Part shown: piece after piece, positions 17,184 through 26,020 of the stretch
Position numbering within the stretch: the first letter of the stretch is position 1
Layout of the letters: each line of letters begins with the position of its first letter
Source: Betaproteobacteria bacterium
GTDB lineage: Bacteria > Pseudomonadota > Gammaproteobacteria > Burkholderiales > Casimicrobiaceae
Assembly: GCA_013298145.1 (NCBI GenBank)
Contig: JAAFJO010000005.1
Location: 62,001 to 126,000, forward strand
Length of the DNA stretch: 64,000 nucleotides
Direction of reading: 5' to 3'
Notes under the pieces: model-generated
Told to the model about the DNA's origin: nothing
Seen by the model: only the letters and a program-made list of their open reading frames with translations
Databases searched by the model: none
Made by a program: the position numbers and the translations under genes

Positions 17184-19037
17184 ATGAAAGAATCGAATTT
17201 AGAAGCGCTCGACGCGCACGTTTTTTCCGAAAACACAGTAGACAGCGAGATCACGCAAGATCCGCCGATGTCGATTACGGGCGCATGTGCGATCATCGAA
17301 ACACTGGTGTTGCTCGGTGTCGATACTGTGTTTGGCTATCCGGGCGGCGCGGTGCTGCCGCTCTACGATGCGTTGCATCAAGAAACTCGGTTGCGTCATA
17401 TCCTCGTGCGCCATGAGCAAGCCGCCGTGCACGCCGCCGAGGGCTACGCGCGGTCAACTGGGCAAGTGGGTGTCGTTTTTGTGACGTCCGGCCCGGGCAT
17501 GAGCAACACGACCACGGGTTTGCTGGATGCGAAGTGCGATTCCGTGCCGATTCTGTGCATCAGCGGACAGGTTGCCACGCATCTGATCGGCACCGACGCG
17601 TTTCAGGAATGCGACGCCCTTGGAATCTCGAAACCGGTGACGAAATGGAATGCGCAAGTGCGCAGGATCAACGAGTTGGTTCCTCTCGTTTGTGAGGGAT
17701 TTACAAAGGCACTCGGAGGCCGACCTGGCCCTGTGCTCCTGGACGTCCCTAAAGATATTCAGCTAAGCGATATATCAGTAAATACTGTTGTTGCCCAAAT
17801 AAAAGAAGGACTAGAAAGAAAATACTTATTCGAGGCAGCCAAAACCACCGCATATGTGGACTTGGTTCCGTCAGCCTCGTTGGGTCAGGCGGTTTCCCTG
17901 ATCAGCGCCGCGAAGCGCCCGATCGTCTATGGCGGTGGCGGGCTCATCAATTCCGGCGACTGCGCCTTCGCGGAGCTCCGAACGTTTGTTGAGGCGATAC
18001 AAGCGCCATGCACGCTCACATTGATGGGGCTAGGCGCGTTTCCCGCGTCGCACCCCGACTGGCTTGGGATGCTCGGCATGCATGGCACGCTCGAAGCCAA
18101 CCTCGCGATGCATCACGCGGACCTTGTTATTTGTGTTGGCGCGAGGTTCGATGACCGGGTGACGGGGCGGCTTGATCGCTTCTGCCCGGAGGCAAACGTG
18201 ATCCATATCGATGTCGACCCAGCCTCCATCGACAAACTCGTTCCCGCCGCGGTGAGGCTCGTGGGTGATTGCGGTGAGGTGTTGCGTGCGCTCAATCTTG
18301 CGCTCGAAAGCGTGGGCGCACCGCCTCCGCCCCGAGCCGCATGGTGGCAGCAAATTGCTGTGTGGCGCGCGGCGCGATCACTGGATTTCGTGGACTCAAA
18401 CGATGTCATCGCCCCGCAAGCGCTCATGCGGCAACTCAACGTCCTGCTGCATGGGCGCGACGCAATCGTTGCAACCGATGTCGGGCAACATCAAATGTGG
18501 GCCGCGCAGCATCTTCAATTTGAGCAACCCCGGCGTTGGCTCACCTCAGGTGGCGCGGGTACGATGGGCTACGGCTTACCTGCTGCGATTGGTGCACAAA
18601 TCGCGCATCCTGACCGGCTCGTCGTGTGTGTGAGCGGCGATGCATCGATCCTCATGAACATCCAAGAACTCGCCACTGCAAGTCAGCATCGCACCCCTGT
18701 TACAGTGATTCTTTGCAATAACGGCTACATGGGCATGGTGCGCCAGTGGCAAGAGTTGATTCACGGCGGGCGCTACAGCCAGTCCTACACCGAAGCGCTT
18801 CCAGATTTCGTTTTGCTGGCACAGGCGTTTGGGTGGCAGGCGGCGCGGGTGGACGCGCGCGAAGCACTCGATGCAGCGCTCGCTTGCTGCATCGAATCCA
18901 GGGGGCCGTACTTTTTGGATGTACGGGTGCGCAGTGAGGAGAATTGTTTTCCCATGATTCCATCGGGTGCGGGGCATCACGAGGTTTGGCTCGCGCAGGG
19001 GAGGCAATACGTCGATACTGGCGCGAACATCGCTTAA
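17184..19037 (+). CDS. ilvB: Acetolactate synthase, large (catalytic) subunit
   Basis: Condenses two pyruvates (or pyruvate and 2-oxobutyrate) using thiamine diphosphate, the first common step of valine/leucine/isoleucine synthesis. 617 residues with FGYPGGAVLPLYDAL, the catalytic Glu in RHEQAAVHAAEGYAR (about residue 78), and the ThDP/Mg motif GDASILMNIQELATA. No regulatory small subunit gene (ilvH/ilvN) follows, which is unusual. About 100 bp near 17755-17850, coding for the linker after KDIQL, are far more AT-rich than the rest. An alternative ATG at 17268 would remove a 28-residue extension. Confidence 0.92.
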   Translation: MKESNLEALDAHVFSENTVDSEITQDPPMSITGACAIIETLVLLGVDTVFGYPGGAVLPLYDALHQETRLRHILVRHEQAAVHAAEGYARSTGQVGVVFVTSGPGMSNTTTGLLDAKCDSVPILCISGQVATHLIGTDAFQECDALGISKPVTKWNAQVRRINELVPLVCEGFTKALGGRPGPVLLDVPKDIQLSDISVNTVVAQIKEGLERKYLFEAAKTTAYVDLVPSASLGQAVSLISAAKRPIVYGGGGLINSGDCAFAELRTFVEAIQAPCTLTLMGLGAFPASHPDWLGMLGMHGTLEANLAMHHADLVICVGARFDDRVTGRLDRFCPEANVIHIDVDPASIDKLVPAAVRLVGDCGEVLRALNLALESVGAPPPPRAAWWQQIAVWRAARSLDFVDSNDVIAPQALMRQLNVLLHGRDAIVATDVGQHQMWAAQHLQFEQPRRWLTSGGAGTMGYGLPAAIGAQIAHPDRLVVCVSGDASILMNIQELATASQHRTPVTVILCNNGYMGMVRQWQELIHGGRYSQSYTEALPDFVLLAQAFGWQAARVDAREALDAALACCIESRGPYFLDVRVRSEENCFPMIPSGAGHHEVWLAQGRQYVDTGANIA

Positions 19038-19133
19038 GCGCACAAGCGCGCTCTGGCAATCGCGAGGCGCGCACAAAACGGCAGAGTTCAGGTGTAAGCT
19101 CGCGCGCAGTTCAACTTAGTCAGGCGCGCATCC

Positions 19134-20438
19134 ATGGGCGAAAAGAAATTCGATCTCATCCTTTTCGGTGCGACGGGCTTTACTGGCAAGCAAACGCTTC
19201 TGCATCTCGCGCAATGGGTGCCCGCGAAATTTAAGTGGGCCATCGCCGGTCGCAGCCGCGACAAACTCAACGCGCTCTTGCCATTGTGTGAGTCGGCAGC
19301 GGTAGCGCCGAGCGTTGTGGTGGCCGACGCCTTTGATGCTGGTGCCGTTGATTCTCTGGTGGCGTCGAGCCGTGTCATCGTTCAGCTCGCAGGGCCGTAT
19401 AGCGAACACGGTGAGCTGTTCATCGCGAGTGCTGCGAAACACGGCACGCATTATCTTGATTTGAGCGGTGAGATCGGTTGGGTGCGCTCAATGATTGATC
19501 GCTACCACGACCAGGCGGTTGCCTCCAAAGCGAAGATCGTTCCGGTGTCTGGGTTTGAAGCGCTGCCGTTTGATTTGGGCGCGCTGTTTGTCGCGCAAAA
19601 GCTCTACGAAGAAACGGGAGAGCGCGCCACTCAGGTGGAAGTGAATGTGGGTTTTCGCGGGCCGCCAGCGTTTCGTCCGCGTGATGTGCTCTCAGGCGGG
19701 ACGATGGCATCAATCAAGGCAATGCTGCAGGCAGATCACGCCGGATCGCTCGACATGGTGAGCGATCCGGCGATTCTTGTGGTCGACGAGCGTATGGCAG
19801 AGCGCGTGCGAGCGGCGCACCCGTACGAATTGCATGAGCGCTATGACGAATCACTGAGTTCGTGGCTCGCGCCGACCGTGCCAGCGCCGTTTGTGAATCC
19901 ACCCGTGATCTATCGCAGTATGAGTTTGCTCGCGTCCAGCAAAACAACGCCGTTTGCGGATGATTGCGGCTATCGCGAGGCGATGTTGATGAAGAGCTTT
20001 TTTCCGGTGTCGGTCGTACAGCGGATCCTCGCGGGCGTGATTTCCGGCGCGTTTATCGCAGTGGTGAATTCAAGTCGTCGCAACAATAAGCTTGATCGGA
20101 CAGGGCGCGCGCTCATGCGACAAGTGTTTGATCTGATCGGACCGGCCAGCGGGCAAGGGCCCAGCGAGAAGCATCTCAACGATTCGGGTTACGTGTTGCA
20201 CATGAGCGCGAACGCAGCCTCGGGCGCAAGCGTGACTGCGAGCGCGAGCGCTTCTGGCCATCCAGGCTACAAATCCACCGCGATGCTGATCGCAGAGGCG
20301 GGGCTTGCGCTCGCCGGGAGCGCTGCGCCGGGCGGCAAAGCGCTGCCTCGACGCTATGGTGTGCTCACACCGGTCGCTGCGTTTGGCCTGTCGGCGCAGG
20401 CTTCATGGGAGCGCGCCGGCCTGCGGTTCGACCCATGA
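19134..20438 (+). CDS. Saccharopine-dehydrogenase-like NAD(P)-binding protein (trans-acting enoyl reductase type)
   Basis: 434 residues. The N-terminal Rossmann motif LFGATGFTGKQTLLHLA binds NAD(P). HYLDLSGEIGWVRSMIDRYH and SGFEALPFDLGALF are typical of the saccharopine-dehydrogenase-like family, whose members include lipid-linked enoyl reductases in actinobacteria. The substrate here is unknown and the gene has no pathway neighbours. A Ser/Ala-rich stretch lies near residues 360-380. Confidence 0.83.
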   Translation: MGEKKFDLILFGATGFTGKQTLLHLAQWVPAKFKWAIAGRSRDKLNALLPLCESAAVAPSVVVADAFDAGAVDSLVASSRVIVQLAGPYSEHGELFIASAAKHGTHYLDLSGEIGWVRSMIDRYHDQAVASKAKIVPVSGFEALPFDLGALFVAQKLYEETGERATQVEVNVGFRGPPAFRPRDVLSGGTMASIKAMLQADHAGSLDMVSDPAILVVDERMAERVRAAHPYELHERYDESLSSWLAPTVPAPFVNPPVIYRSMSLLASSKTTPFADDCGYREAMLMKSFFPVSVVQRILAGVISGAFIAVVNSSRRNNKLDRTGRALMRQVFDLIGPASGQGPSEKHLNDSGYVLHMSANAASGASVTASASASGHPGYKSTAMLIAEAGLALAGSAAPGGKALPRRYGVLTPVAAFGLSAQASWERAGLRFDP

Positions 20439-20649
20439 ATCTAGACGCGTTTACGATTGCAAATCAAGCCGCGTTTTTTGGGATAGATTCGTAAACCGAT
20501 AAAGCTCGAGCTGGCGGTTTGCAACACGTCGTTCGCCGTAGAGCTGCGAGTGCGCCTCACGATCCCAACCCAATCACTGCTGCTGGCGTTTGCACCTAAC
20601 TCGTGTTGCTGCGGCGTCACGCTCGGCAACTCGATCGCAGCGATCGAGG

Positions 20650-20818
20650 CTAGGGAGACGCTGATTCAATCCCGCGCGCAGTGCGCCTCGGGTTGAGATC
20701 GAGTGCGAAATCGAGAAATGCGAACAATAGCAGGGCTATTGTGAGCATTTTCGATGCAGCAATCGGCTCAAGCCCGAGGATGCAATGCACGATGGGTATT
20801 TGATCAGCGTCTCCCTAG
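20650..20818. repeat. MITE-like 169-bp imperfect palindrome
   Basis: Ends in a perfect 16-bp inverted repeat: CTAGGGAGACGCTGAT at 20650-20665 and its complement at 20803-20818. The exact centre is CAATAGC-AGG-GCTATTG (20725-20741). Between them are further matching arms, such as CTCGGGTTGAG (20687-20697) against CTCAAGCCCGAG (20767-20778). No coding capacity. A decayed relative lies at 6896-7066. Confidence 0.82.
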
Positions 20819-20859
20819 GTGCGATTGCCAAGAAAGTTGATTGCTCTTGTAATTTCGAT

Positions 20860-21684
20860 CTACCCGCCGAGCGCTTCGCTGTAGCCCGCTACGATGCAAG
20901 TGACTCGGTGGGGTTGATCTCCTGCCCTCAGTTCCGACTGTGATTTCATCAACCGTTCATTCCAGCGAGCGGTTAGGGCAAACGCCTCTTCGTCAAGAAC
21001 GTGATGCATGGTGTCTGCTGCGTGTTTCGTGGTGGCCGACGAGTAGGTCATCAATACCGTGTGCAAGCGAGTTTCGCTGATTAAGTTTTCGACCACCGCG
21101 GCGGACATGTCACGCACCACAAATGCGGCGACGGCGAGGCGATCCTCAAACTGGGGATTTAGATGCAACCTTCTGACATCCATTTCGATTCGCCCATCGG
21201 CCAACGTTCGCACGATGCCGCTACGTACGAGTTGATCGCGAACGTCGGAAACGTTTGCGTCAACGCCTAACACTTCGCGAACAAGCCGGGTGAACGTGGG
21301 CGGCGAAGGCAGCGATGCTGACGCATCGGGCTCAATCGTGAGTGCTGCCGGTTTACCCGCGGCGTCAAGGAATTCTTTGTTGGCCGTCCAACTTAGCGTT
21401 AATCGTTGCAGATCACTAGGCTCAGGCGCCAGCCACTGCGGGCGGTCTGCACGAATACGGCGCACGTCTTTAGCGTGAACGCCCGTCAGCGCCGCAATCT
21501 TCGCGTCAGACGGCGTACGCCCAGATGCCTTCTTGTCGCGTTCAGCGACCTCGACGTAAACGGCCTTCGCGATTTCAATCAACTCACGCAAAGGGATATT
21601 TAAGTGGAGCATCAGCCTGATTAGCGGCGTAAGCGACTTTACAAGAAAGGCGTGCCCGGCCTTTTTTAGGTTATCGTTGTGCAT
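20860..21684 (-). CDS. DUF6502-family protein
   Basis: 274 residues matching my memory of DUF6502. The N-terminal part reads LTPLIRLMLHLNIPLRELIEIAKAVY, then VEVAERDKKASGRTPSDAKIAALTGVHAKDVRRIR, which looks like an HTH-type DNA-binding region. The C-terminal half is alpha-rich and of unknown role. The family is widespread in proteobacteria without an assigned function; a regulator is an inference from the HTH-like part. It is divergent from the Ser/Gly-rich exported protein, and an 11-bp inverted repeat lies between them. Confidence 0.75.
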   Translation of the reverse strand: MHNDNLKKAGHAFLVKSLTPLIRLMLHLNIPLRELIEIAKAVYVEVAERDKKASGRTPSDAKIAALTGVHAKDVRRIRADRPQWLAPEPSDLQRLTLSWTANKEFLDAAGKPAALTIEPDASASLPSPPTFTRLVREVLGVDANVSDVRDQLVRSGIVRTLADGRIEMDVRRLHLNPQFEDRLAVAAFVVRDMSAAVVENLISETRLHTVLMTYSSATTKHAADTMHHVLDEEAFALTARWNERLMKSQSELRAGDQPHRVTCIVAGYSEALGG

Positions 21685-21809
21685 CGTGAGCCGAATTTCT
21701 CGGAAATTTTCCTAGTAATGCGTAATTTAACTGTTGAAGGCGTGAATTCGGCGTTTCGTCGCAATGAGGCAGTAAACGCTTGAACACAAACTACGACATG
21801 AGCATAATT

Positions 21810-21846
21810 TTTACTGAAACGAGGAATTTTTCCGTGTTTCAGTAAA
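21810..21846 (+). promoter_or_regulatory. Perfect 11-bp inverted repeat upstream of the Ser/Gly-rich protein gene
   Basis: TTTACTGAAAC (21810-21820) and GTTTCAGTAAA (21836-21846) flank 15 bases. The right arm ends 4 bases before the AAGGAAAT ribosome-binding site of the gene starting at 21861. It may be an operator or a 5'-UTR hairpin. Confidence 0.6.
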
Positions 21847-21860
21847 TTTAAGGAAATACT

Positions 21861-22175
21861 ATGAAACTCAAGTCTATTCTGGCCGCCGTCGCGGCATCAG
21901 GGCTCTGTGCGATCGTCGGAGCACAGCAAAACAACAGTTGTTATGTTGACCTGAGCAGTAGCGGCAGTTCGAGCGCCAGTGCGAGCTGCACTAACGGCTC
22001 AGGGAACACGTCAACCACGGGTTCTGGCTCAAGCGCAACAGTGGGCGGCACTGCGCCGACAGGTGGCAGCACAGCCGCGCCCTCCACGACGACAACGTCA
22101 GTGATCCCCGCCACGTTCGTCATTAGGCCCTTCTGCTTCACCTTTGCCGGAAAGACAATCTGCTTCGGTAAATAA
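21861..22175 (+). CDS. Small exported Ser/Gly/Thr-rich protein
   Basis: 104 residues: a signal peptide (MKLKSILAAVAASGLCAIVGA before QQ), a low-complexity Ser/Gly/Thr/Ala middle, and a hydrophobic end with FCFTFAGKTICFG. Mature Cys residues at the start of the low-complexity part and in the tail could form disulfides. AAGGAAAT gives a strong ribosome-binding site. Family unknown; probably a surface or periplasmic protein. Confidence 0.7.
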   Translation: MKLKSILAAVAASGLCAIVGAQQNNSCYVDLSSSGSSSASASCTNGSGNTSTTGSGSSATVGGTAPTGGSTAAPSTTTTSVIPATFVIRPFCFTFAGKTICFGK

Positions 22176-22814
22176 CTGAACGCGATGCGGGGAATGCCAA
22201 AAATTGCTCCCGCATCGATGAAGCCGCGCGACCCTGATGGACATCATGCAAGCGCGGCTACATTCAGCCGACGCGGTCACATGGTACGGCTGTGCTGGTC
22301 AGTGGATGAACTGAGTGCTGGCTTGCTTGCATGGCCACGCCCAGCGCTCGACGTAAAGCACGGTCGATTGCCATTAGGCCAACACTCCCGCGCCAAAAAT
22401 GCAAAGAACGCAGGCTCTGCCAACATAATTTGGCGCGACTAGGCGCGCCGCCAAGGCAAGCGCGTTCATTTTCATCAAGGCAACACCTTGAGAATGTGAG
22501 CCGGATGCAAGCGTATGACCCACGTTTTGACCGATACGTGCCCAAGATCCAGTCTATTTCGAGGGTATTTAACGATCAATCCGCTCTCGGCGAGTCCCGC
22601 GCTTGATGCCTCGAAAGACCGCGAGACCGGTTCATTGAAGTGCTCAACGCCCACGCGCGCGAACTGCGCGTGCGGTCAAAACGCGTCGTTTGAGGCACAT
22701 GGAGGCAACCTGTAATCTACTGTCTCAGCGCGAGGCGACCCTAACTGGTTCAAGTGCCCATTGATTGGATAAACGTGCCTGCGCAGCGCAAACGCGCGCT
22801 GCAAACCGAGCCGT
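22176..22814. other. 639-bp spacer without a recognisable gene
   Basis: Several short open frames exist on both strands, but all are Arg/Ser/Cys-rich in the way of chance frames and none carries a motif. GATGCGGG (about 22184-22191) and CCCGCATC (about 22209-22216) form a hairpin just past the upstream stop, possibly a terminator without a T-tract. The rest may be a decayed gene. Confidence 0.4.
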
Positions 22815-23675
22815 TCACGGCGCTGATTCCAAATAGCCACGACCGACGAAAGAAACGTTTCCACCCACTTTCACCGAAGTCACCAAGGAATCAACGCTAT
22901 CGGCTCGCACGTGCAGCACACTTGGACGCCCGACGAAACCACCCTGCCGCAACGAAAAAGTTTCAGCAGATTGCACTAAGCCGTGTTTGAGTCGATAAGC
23001 ACCGATGGTTCCGGCCGCGCTACCGGTGGCAACATCCTCGATGACCCCGTCGTTGTTCCAATGTCTTACTTCTAGCGACACTTCGTCGAGAAGTACGGCA
23101 AACTGAGCGCCAAAACCTCGCAGCAGTTGACTCACATCCTTCGAGATATGCGCCCTTTCGAGCGCGCCACATTCGACTGGGATTACCAAGTATGCGAGCC
23201 CAGTACTTACAACCTCGATAGGTAAATCGTTTCGTAAATCTCTCTGCGCTAACCCAAACGCTTCTGCGACAAGTGAGCGCGCTTCAACCACACCTAGAAA
23301 TTCTGCGCCGCCTTGGTCGAGCAAGCCGTAATATCCCGTCCCAGTTTGCGTCGTCTCGATAGTGACGGTCTTTGATGCCAACTCGATGTGCCACGTCTGA
23401 GGTGATGGCTTTCTAGACTGCCTGTGTAGTACCGCTGCCGCACCTATGATCGGATGACCTGCAAACGGTAACTCCTCAGACAGATCAAATATGCGCGCCT
23501 TGAAGTGATCGGGCGCTCCGCTTTGCGCCAAAAATATTGCCTCAAAATGCCGCAACTCTTGCGTAATCAAGCGCATTTGAGAAGCGCTTAGATCGTGCGC
23601 TTCCAAAAACACTGGCAAGCTGTTCCCCGAGAAAGGCTTTTGCGTGAAAACATCCACATGAAAATACTCAAGCAT
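22815..23675 (-). CDS. PhzF-family isomerase/epimerase-like protein
   Basis: About 286 residues from the ATG at 23675, 10 bp after the stop of the ArsR gene; the frame also runs 20 codons further into the ArsR gene. The family signature is present: YFHVDVFTQKPFSGNSLPVFL at the N-terminus (catalytic Glu in the following QELRHFEAIF segment), LPFAGHPIIGAA and the late DVATGSAAGTIGAY motif. Members isomerise small molecules (PhzF itself acts in phenazine synthesis); no phenazine genes are here, so the substrate is unknown. Operon with the regulator upstream. Confidence 0.88.
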   Translation of the reverse strand: MLEYFHVDVFTQKPFSGNSLPVFLEAHDLSASQMRLITQELRHFEAIFLAQSGAPDHFKARIFDLSEELPFAGHPIIGAAAVLHRQSRKPSPQTWHIELASKTVTIETTQTGTGYYGLLDQGGAEFLGVVEARSLVAEAFGLAQRDLRNDLPIEVVSTGLAYLVIPVECGALERAHISKDVSQLLRGFGAQFAVLLDEVSLEVRHWNNDGVIEDVATGSAAGTIGAYRLKHGLVQSAETFSLRQGGFVGRPSVLHVRADSVDSLVTSVKVGGNVSFVGRGYLESAP

Positions 23676-23685
23676 CGTGGGCTGC

Positions 23686-24009
23686 TCACAGATCAGATTT
23701 GAGCGATTTGATGAACGCAGAAATCGTCGCTTCATTGCGCCGATAGAACGTCCATCCCTTTTTGCGAGTTGCGATCAGCAATCCGGCCTCAGTCATTAGC
23801 GTCAGATGTCGAGACGCCGTCGCCGCAGCGATTCCTAATTTGTCGCGGATAAAGTCTGCGCATACGCCATCTTGAATTAAATCGCCGTCGACTTGCGCCG
23901 GAAAATTTCCCACCGGATCTTGCAGCCAATGCAGCACCTGAAGTCGCACGTCGCTCGCAAGGGCTTTCAAAATAGGTAGTGGATCTTCAGTCGATTTGCT
24001 ATTTCGCAT
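23686..24009 (-). CDS. ArsR-family winged-helix regulator
   Basis: 107 residues with the ArsR wHTH: ALASDVRLQVLHWL, then IRDKLGIAAATASRHLTLMTEAGLLIATRKKGWTFYRR. The metal-binding CxC motif of arsenic/cadmium sensors is absent, so it is probably not a metal sensor. It precedes the PhzF gene and is likely autoregulatory; ArsR-PhzF pairs are common in proteobacteria. Confidence 0.87.
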   Translation of the reverse strand: MRNSKSTEDPLPILKALASDVRLQVLHWLQDPVGNFPAQVDGDLIQDGVCADFIRDKLGIAAATASRHLTLMTEAGLLIATRKKGWTFYRRNEATISAFIKSLKSDL

Positions 24010-24212
24010 AATTGCTAAATATAGACTACTATTCAGAAGCTGGAGCTGTCTCTTATCTTCGTCGTCGCCAAGCCCTGTTTAAGGGCAAGCAATCAACAAG
24101 GCGAGGCGAATCCGCAAAAGCGCAGGGCTACGCGACTAGTGCTCGCCGCAGCGCGCTAAGCAGCCATTAGTCTGGCGGTGCTTGGTGCTTCTAACCCAAA
24201 ATTTTCTAACGA

Positions 24213-24479
24213 ATGTTTGTATCCATGACCTTCATTGAACTCACTGTAAGTAACCAAATCATTTGGCATGGCTATGACGACAAAAATAAAGAAATCGTTG
24301 AGGAAATAACTGGACAACAACCAGCGAAAAAAACGGTTGCGGTAAGCCGGATTCAGTCATTCACTGAGAAGTACGTGCTCGTGTCCTCTGGCTTCGGCAG
24401 ATTTGCCTACTGGGAGTATCACGATGGCTACGCAGCGCTTAAATCGCGCTTGACCCAGATCGGACTGCACAACGCATAA
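24213..24479 (+). CDS. Small hypothetical protein
   Basis: 88 residues (or 84 from the second Met), well mixed in composition and rich in aromatic residues, ending SGFGRFAYWEYHDGYAALKSRLTQIGL. The first half of the gene is clearly more AT-rich than its neighbours (many AAA/GAA/ATT codons), suggesting recent acquisition. No family recognised. Confidence 0.5.
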   Translation: MFVSMTFIELTVSNQIIWHGYDDKNKEIVEEITGQQPAKKTVAVSRIQSFTEKYVLVSSGFGRFAYWEYHDGYAALKSRLTQIGLHNA

Positions 24480-25006
24480 ACGACGTCGATACCTGGCGAG
24501 AAGTGAAGAGCCGACACGTCTTGGATGTGTGAGGCCGACGATGCGCCTCGGCCGCGCAAACTTAGCGAGTTTCTGCGCAGCACTTTCGTGGACCGCGCTG
24601 CAGCGCCAATTGCGATTGCGACCGCGAGTACGGCGCTCTCGTCCCACCCAGTCGCCGCCGTATCCCATTTGTTTATGAAGGTTGCGTACCACCTCAGCGA
24701 TCGCTGAGGCAAACGGCCGCTCTCGCGAACAATAAGGAAGCATCGCGCCGCAACAAAATCCTCCGAACTACGCACCGCGCATCAGCGAAAGCGCGGCATC
24801 CTGTGTCAGCGAGGTCGAACGCGCGACAGTGACCAGCCATCGCCGCGACGCATCAACCTTCGCGCTAAACGTAGACCAAGGTTCCCGGAAGTGCCCGCCC
24901 TCACTGCGCGCGATGAAATGCAATAGGCTTCGCCGCTGCCGATCGTTCATCACTTTTCAATAAACTCCACGGACTCGATCCAGCGGATCTTCCCTTGCAC
25001 ACCACG
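24480..25006. other. Spacer with only weak open frames
   Basis: Two minus-strand frames (24428-24775 and 24768-24950) overlap by the sequence GTGCGTAG as if coupled, but neither has a recognisable domain or a good ribosome-binding site. The longer one overlaps the end of the gene at 24213-24479. The region may hold a decayed gene. Confidence 0.35.
24768..24950 (-). CDS. Possible small protein (weak)
   Basis: 60 residues, amphipathic and moderately basic (NDRQRRSLLHFIARSEGG at the start). No motif and no clear ribosome-binding site. Included because composition is more protein-like than its neighbours; it may not be real. Confidence 0.22.
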   Translation of the reverse strand: MNDRQRRSLLHFIARSEGGHFREPWSTFSAKVDASRRWLVTVARSTSLTQDAALSLMRGA

Positions 25007-25786
25007 ATGACTCTGCGACACAAAACCGCACGCGTGCTCCACTACCCCGATTCGCGCTCCAAAGTCGGTCGCTGGATAAACCTTGCGTTGGCGCTCTTCA
25101 TTCTCTTGAGCGTACTCGCGCTGGTGGTGGATACCGTTCCCGATTTGCCAGCAGGCTGGCACGAGGCACTTCGCGTGGCGGAGAAGGTTTTCTTCGCCGT
25201 ATTTTTGCTTGAATATTTGGCGCGCATATGGTCGATTGTGGAGGTGCCGCGCTTTGCCTCGCCAGTGCGCGGGCGTCTGCGCTTTTCGTTGCGCTTCCTC
25301 CCGCTGATCGATTTGGCGGTGTTGTTGAGCTATTTCGCGCCGTTTGACCTTCGCTTTTTGCGCATGGTGCGTGTGGTGCGGGTGTTGGGTGTGCTTCACC
25401 TTAAGCGATACGAGCGACCGCTGCGCGCTATTGGCGCTTCGATCCGCGCAAGAAAACGATTGCTGGTGATCGCTGTCGTTGCGATGCTTTTGATGATTTT
25501 CTTTGCCGCGTCGGGGATGTACTTCATCGAACGCGACGCACAGCCTAAAGCGTTTTCGAGTATCCCGGCATCGCTTTGGTGGGCCGTGATGACATTGACC
25601 ACCGTGGGCTATGGCGACGTGTATCCAGTCACGGTGCTGGGTAAAGTGTTCGCGGGAGTGATTGCAACCTGCGGCATTGCAGTGTTTGCGCTGCCGATGG
25701 CGATCATCACTGCAGCAATCCTCGATGTAGATGTGAAGCTGCTCGGCGAGGAGGAGCATGACTCCGGTGAGCCGGGCAGCCTGTAA
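25007..25786 (+). CDS. Voltage-gated-type potassium channel (6-TM)
   Basis: 259 residues from the ATG at 25007 (a TTG four codons upstream is the other option). Six hydrophobic segments; an S4-like helix with Arg at three-residue steps (LRFLRMVRVVRVLGVLHLKRY); a pore helix and selectivity filter WAVMTLTTVGYGDVYPVT; then S6 (VIATCGIAVFALPMAIITAAI) and a short acidic tail. It has no RCK domain. Acts in the inner membrane to conduct K+. It stands alone, followed by a 230-bp spacer. Confidence 0.93.
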   Translation: MTLRHKTARVLHYPDSRSKVGRWINLALALFILLSVLALVVDTVPDLPAGWHEALRVAEKVFFAVFLLEYLARIWSIVEVPRFASPVRGRLRFSLRFLPLIDLAVLLSYFAPFDLRFLRMVRVVRVLGVLHLKRYERPLRAIGASIRARKRLLVIAVVAMLLMIFFAASGMYFIERDAQPKAFSSIPASLWWAVMTLTTVGYGDVYPVTVLGKVFAGVIATCGIAVFALPMAIITAAILDVDVKLLGEEEHDSGEPGSL

Positions 25787-26020
25787 GCAGTGCTGATTCG
25801 CGTTTCTCCGATCACACCAGTACGAGGGGCAGGCTAGCATCCAAAGCCTGCCGTTCAACCAGTGCGAGCCTCCGATACCTCGTACGTAACAACTCAATAA
25901 ACTTCACGTGACCCGGGAATGGGCCGATTCAGTGTGCGTGATTGGGCGCTTCCACAAATTTGCTTGGTGAGGCCTAAACCGCGCCCTGTACTTTTTCTTT
26001 GACTGAGAGATTCATCGACT

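Noticed and set aside
22185..22715. Several frames of 60-90 residues after the Ser/Gly-rich protein gene
   Set aside because: All are Arg/Ser/Cys-rich, overlap one another on both strands and show no recognisable domain or start signal.
24950..25897. 315-residue His/Gln/Arg-rich minus-strand frame
   Set aside because: It is antisense to the well-supported potassium channel gene and has no ribosome-binding site or domain.
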